Shown here one piece after another: positions 20,838 to 22,925 of a stretch of DNA of 22,925 nt. Position 1 is the first letter of the stretch. The number at the start of each line of letters is the position of its first letter. The notes beneath the pieces are model-generated. The model made no database searches. It worked only from the letters and a program-made list of their open reading frames with translations, and was not told the DNA's origin. The stretch covers positions 1 to 22,925 of the forward strand of contig JAEWXC010000008.1 of NCBI GenBank assembly GCA_023396115.1, written 5' to 3'. The position numbers were made by a program, and so were the translations under genes. Source of the stretch: Actinomycetes bacterium. Its GTDB lineage: Bacteria; Actinomycetota; Actinomycetes; Propionibacteriales; Nocardioidaceae.

Positions 20838-21614
20838 GTGGTCCTCCCCGGCCACGACCAGTCCGGGTACCGGGTCCGCTGCGAGTGGGGCCCGGTGGGG
20901 GCCGCGGCCGTGGTGCGCCCCGGCGACGTCGCGGTCGTCGTCGACGTGCTCTCGTTCACCACGACCACCACGATCGCGGTGGCCCGCGGGGTGGAGGTGC
21001 TGCCGTTCGCCTGGCGTGACGACCGCGCCGTCGAGCACGCCCGGGCCCACGACGCCGTCCTGGCCGTGGGGCGCAGCGTCGCCCGGGACGACCCCGGCGC
21101 GGTGAGCCTCTCGCCGGCCTCGGTGATCGGGGCTGCCGGGCTGCGCCGGCTGGTGCTGCCCTCGCCCAACGGCTCCACGATCTGTGCCGCGCTGGTCGAC
21201 TCCGGGGCGCGGGTGGTCGCCGCCTCGCTGCGCAACGCCACCGCCGTGGGCCGCTGGGCGGCGTCGCGGGTGGCCGAGGGGGCCGCGGTGTGCCTGGTGC
21301 CCGCGGGCGAACGCTGGCCCGACGGGTCGCTGCGGCCCGCGGTCGAGGACCTGCTGGGTGCCGGGGCGGTGCTCGCGGCCCTGGTGGACGACCTGCCCGA
21401 CGCCGACCTGTCCCCCGAGGCACGGGTGGCGCTGGGCACGTACCGCCGCGCCGTGCTCCCCGACGACCTGCACGCCTGTGCCAGCGGTCGCGAGCTGGCG
21501 GCGATCGGGTTCGACCGGGACGTCGAGCTGGCGGCCCGGGTGGACGCGGACCCGGTGGTGCCGGTGCTGGCCGACGGCGTCTTCCGGGCCGGGGCTGGGA
21601 TGATGCCCGCGTGA
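20838..21614 (+). CDS. 2-phosphosulfolactate phosphatase-like protein (ComB family)
   Basis: The 258-aa protein has the ComB motifs VVVDVLSFTTTTT near residue 35 and LPSPNGSTIC, plus the C-terminal LPDDLHACASGRELAAIGF. ComB removes phosphate from 2-phosphosulfolactate in coenzyme M synthesis in methanogens. Actinomycetes make no coenzyme M in the classical way, so the substrate here may be a sulfolactate or a related acid; the other coenzyme M genes are not in the window. GTG 20838 is taken as start with no clear ribosome-binding site. Its stop overlaps the next start (GTGA). Confidence 0.82.
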   Translation: MVLPGHDQSGYRVRCEWGPVGAAAVVRPGDVAVVVDVLSFTTTTTIAVARGVEVLPFAWRDDRAVEHARAHDAVLAVGRSVARDDPGAVSLSPASVIGAAGLRRLVLPSPNGSTICAALVDSGARVVAASLRNATAVGRWAASRVAEGAAVCLVPAGERWPDGSLRPAVEDLLGAGAVLAALVDDLPDADLSPEARVALGTYRRAVLPDDLHACASGRELAAIGFDRDVELAARVDADPVVPVLADGVFRAGAGMMPA

Positions 21615-21907
21615 CCTTCGACAACACCGCGGTGAGCGCCGTGCTCGCCCACATGAACGACGACCACGACGAGGACAACCTCACCATCGCGCGTGCCTTC
21701 GGCCACCCCGAGGCCACCGCCGCGACGATGTCGGGACTGGACGGCGACGCCGGCGAGTGGGCCGTGCAGACCCCCACCGGACCGGCCACCCTGCGGGTGC
21801 CGTGGCCCGGTGGCCCGATCACCGAGCGCCCCGAGATCCGCCGCGAGGTGGTGGCGGTGCACACCGAGGCCTGCGCCCGGCTCGGCGTGGAGCCGCCCGC
21901 GCACTGA
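21611..21907 (+). CDS. DUF2470 domain protein
   Basis: The 98-aa protein is essentially one DUF2470 domain: VLAHMNDDHDEDNLTIARAF and a C-terminal IRREVVAVHTEACARLGVEP. This domain elsewhere sits at the C-terminus of haem-utilisation or pyridoxamine-oxidase-like proteins (HugZ type) and is linked with haem or iron handling; alone, its role is unknown. GTG 21611 is fixed by the overlap with the ComB stop. It is convergent with the Asp-box gene, with a 12-bp repeat in between. Confidence 0.85.
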   Translation: MTFDNTAVSAVLAHMNDDHDEDNLTIARAFGHPEATAATMSGLDGDAGEWAVQTPTGPATLRVPWPGGPITERPEIRREVVAVHTEACARLGVEPPAH

Positions 21908-21952
21908 CCCGGCTCACTGGTCGGCTCACTGGTCTGCTCACTGCCCGGTCAG
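21904..21952. repeat. 12-bp tandem repeat with stop codons at a convergent junction
   Basis: GGCTCACTGGTC at 21911-21922 and 21923-21934, and a diverged unit at 21935-21946. Read on the minus strand it gives Q-stop-A-D three times in the frame of the Asp-box gene. CTGACCCGG (21904-21912) and CCGGTCAG (21945-21952) can form a stem with one bulge, a weak terminator. Confidence 0.65.
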
Positions 21953-22426
21953 CACCTCGGCAGGGTTCTCCAGCAGGACGGCGGAGAGTCCCGCGTCGCC
22001 GCGCACGGCCACCAGCAACCCCTCGTCGCTGGGGACCACCCAGTCCGCCCGGACCAGGGTCCGGTCCGGCAGGTCCAGGTTCTGCCAGGTCCGGCCGTCC
22101 CGTGAGTGCCACAGCACCGCGGCGTCCCGGGAGCCGTCGCGGTGTGTCCCCGGAGCGACCAGCACGTCGCCGACCCGCTCGATCTCGCCCATCTGCTGCC
22201 CGGCCGGCAGGTCGATGCGGCTGAAGCTGCGCCCGTCGGTGGGGTGCCACAACGCGCTGCGTTCCCGCGACCAGCCGTGCACGAGCACGCCGTCCGTCGT
22301 CGGGTGGCAGTCGGAGAACCCGGCGTCGACCCCTGGCGCCGACGGGCGCCGGGTCCAGCGCGGCGGTTCGGCGTCCCGGGCCCGCCCCACCAGCAGGAGC
22401 GGCCGGGCGGCCTCGCCACCGGTCAT
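21938..22426 (-). CDS. Asp-box/BNR-like repeat protein, copy 2
   Basis: The 162-aa protein has beta-propeller-type Asp-box patterns: ALWHPTDGRSFSRIDLP and AVLWHSRDGRTWQNLDLP, each S/T-x-D-G-x-x-F/W. It ends SAVLLENPAEVLTGQ, nearly the same as the upstream copy. Such repeats occur in sialidase-like propellers, but six or more blades are normal, so two to three blades here suggest a fragment. No signal peptide is present. ATG 22426 lies 8 nt after the stop of the upstream copy with no ribosome-binding site, so translation may depend on coupling. Confidence 0.65.
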   Translation of the reverse strand: MTGGEAARPLLLVGRARDAEPPRWTRRPSAPGVDAGFSDCHPTTDGVLVHGWSRERSALWHPTDGRSFSRIDLPAGQQMGEIERVGDVLVAPGTHRDGSRDAAVLWHSRDGRTWQNLDLPDRTLVRADWVVPSDEGLLVAVRGDAGLSAVLLENPAEVLTGQ

Positions 22427-22434
22427 CCACAGGG

Positions 22435-22925
22435 TCAGCCGGTCAGCGCCTCGGCCGGGTTCTCCAGCAGCATCGCGCTGTGACCGCCGGGGCCGGAGAG
22501 GGCCAGGACCAGCCGGTCACCCCACCCGTGCACCGCCTCGACGGTGGCGGGGGCCTCGGTCGGCACCGGCAACGCGCGCCAGGTCGTGGCGTCGGTGCTC
22601 CACCACAGCACGGGCCGGTCGGCTGCACCCCGGCGCTGCACCCCGGGCAGCAGCAGGACCTCGCCGTAGCGCTCTGCGTAGCCGGTGACCGCGCTCCCGC
22701 CCAGTCCGTCGACCTCGGTGAAGCGGCGGCCGTCCGTCGAGCGCCAGGCGGTGGCACGGTCCCCCACGGTGCCCTGCACCAGGATGCCGTCGGCGACCGA
22801 GCGGCAGTGCGTCAGTGCGGTGGCGGTGCGGGGGCCCGCGCCCCCGAGCTGCACCTCGGCGCGCCGCCAGCCGGCCCGGGCCAGGGTGCCGTCCGCCGCC
22901 GCTGCCGGGTGGCGCAGCGCCAGCG
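22435..22925 (-). CDS. Asp-box/BNR-like repeat protein, copy 1 (5' end outside window)
   Basis: The frame is open to the window edge and its first visible residues are LALRHPAAAADGTLARAGWR, so the internal GTG at 22854 is probably not the start. Asp-box motifs are ATAWRSTDGRRFTEVDG and PVLWWSTDATTWRALPVP. The C-terminus SAMLLENPAEALTG matches copy 2. At least 163 residues are visible. An in-frame TGA follows the stop 12 bp later. The full length, signal peptide and function cannot be judged. Confidence 0.72.
   Translation of the reverse strand, partial: LALRHPAAAADGTLARAGWRRAEVQLGGAGPRTATALTHCRSVADGILVQGTVGDRATAWRSTDGRRFTEVDGLGGSAVTGYAERYGEVLLLPGVQRRGAADRPVLWWSTDATTWRALPVPTEAPATVEAVHGWGDRLVLALSGPGGHSAMLLENPAEALTG

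Noticed and set aside
1..22925. CRISPR arrays, tRNA genes, insertion sequences, prophage or integrase
   Set aside because: No regularly spaced repeats, cloverleaf-like genes, transposase or integrase motifs were found on either strand by reading; gene content looks chromosomal.

Overview
The window looks like chromosomal DNA of a high-GC Gram-positive bacterium (Actinomycetota), most likely close to Nocardioides and relatives in the Propionibacteriales. The reasons are the very strong G/C preference at third codon positions, frequent GTG starts, many genes whose start codon sits 6-7 bp after a TAnnnT box (leaderless transcripts), a SigE-family sigma factor and an AlkB-rubredoxin fusion. The genus is inference. 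No tRNA, rRNA, CRISPR array, insertion sequence or phage gene was seen.

Layout. (1) 1-1121: the last codons of an unknown gene, a G-rich leader, and a SigE-family sigma gene that runs out of frame into what looks like the tail of its lost partner gene; then a small conserved protein on the minus strand. (2) 1132-3829: a NrtR-type Nudix regulator diverges from a SPFH/band-7 gene that overlaps a NAD-kinase-like gene. Two ATCGTC-N5-GACGAT palindromes, 41 bp apart, frame the promoter. This is the best candidate for a poorly described system. (3) 3861-8912: VanZ-like protein, secreted endonuclease/exonuclease/phosphatase, nitroreductase, two-TM protein, glutathione peroxidase, small GNAT and ACT-domain malic enzyme, ending at a long terminator hairpin. 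(4) 8982-12000: secreted lysine-rich protein, then AlkB-rubredoxin with two identical-geometry operators over its promoter, followed by a TetR regulator. (5) 12062-17863: lipoprotein M15 peptidase, MFS transporter, TetR regulator, divergent cytochrome P450 and a quinone oxidoreductase. (6) 17892-18260: a guanidine exporter (Gdx/SugE) behind a guanidine-III riboswitch. (7) 18401-21907: M13 metallopeptidase, universal stress protein, ComB-like phosphatase and DUF2470 protein, with overlapping starts and stops. (8) 21938 to the end: two tandem paralogous Asp-box/BNR-like proteins, the second cut by the window edge.

Two oxidative modules (AlkB-rubredoxin with TetR; P450 with TetR and MFS) suggest controlled use or removal of hydrophobic compounds, with glutathione peroxidase, nitroreductase and universal stress protein as ordinary stress functions. 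The guanidine switch and exporter form a self-contained ligand-controlled unit. Two genome-style features recur: leaderless promoters at about thirteen genes, and in-frame tandem repeats that contain the stop codon at several gene ends.
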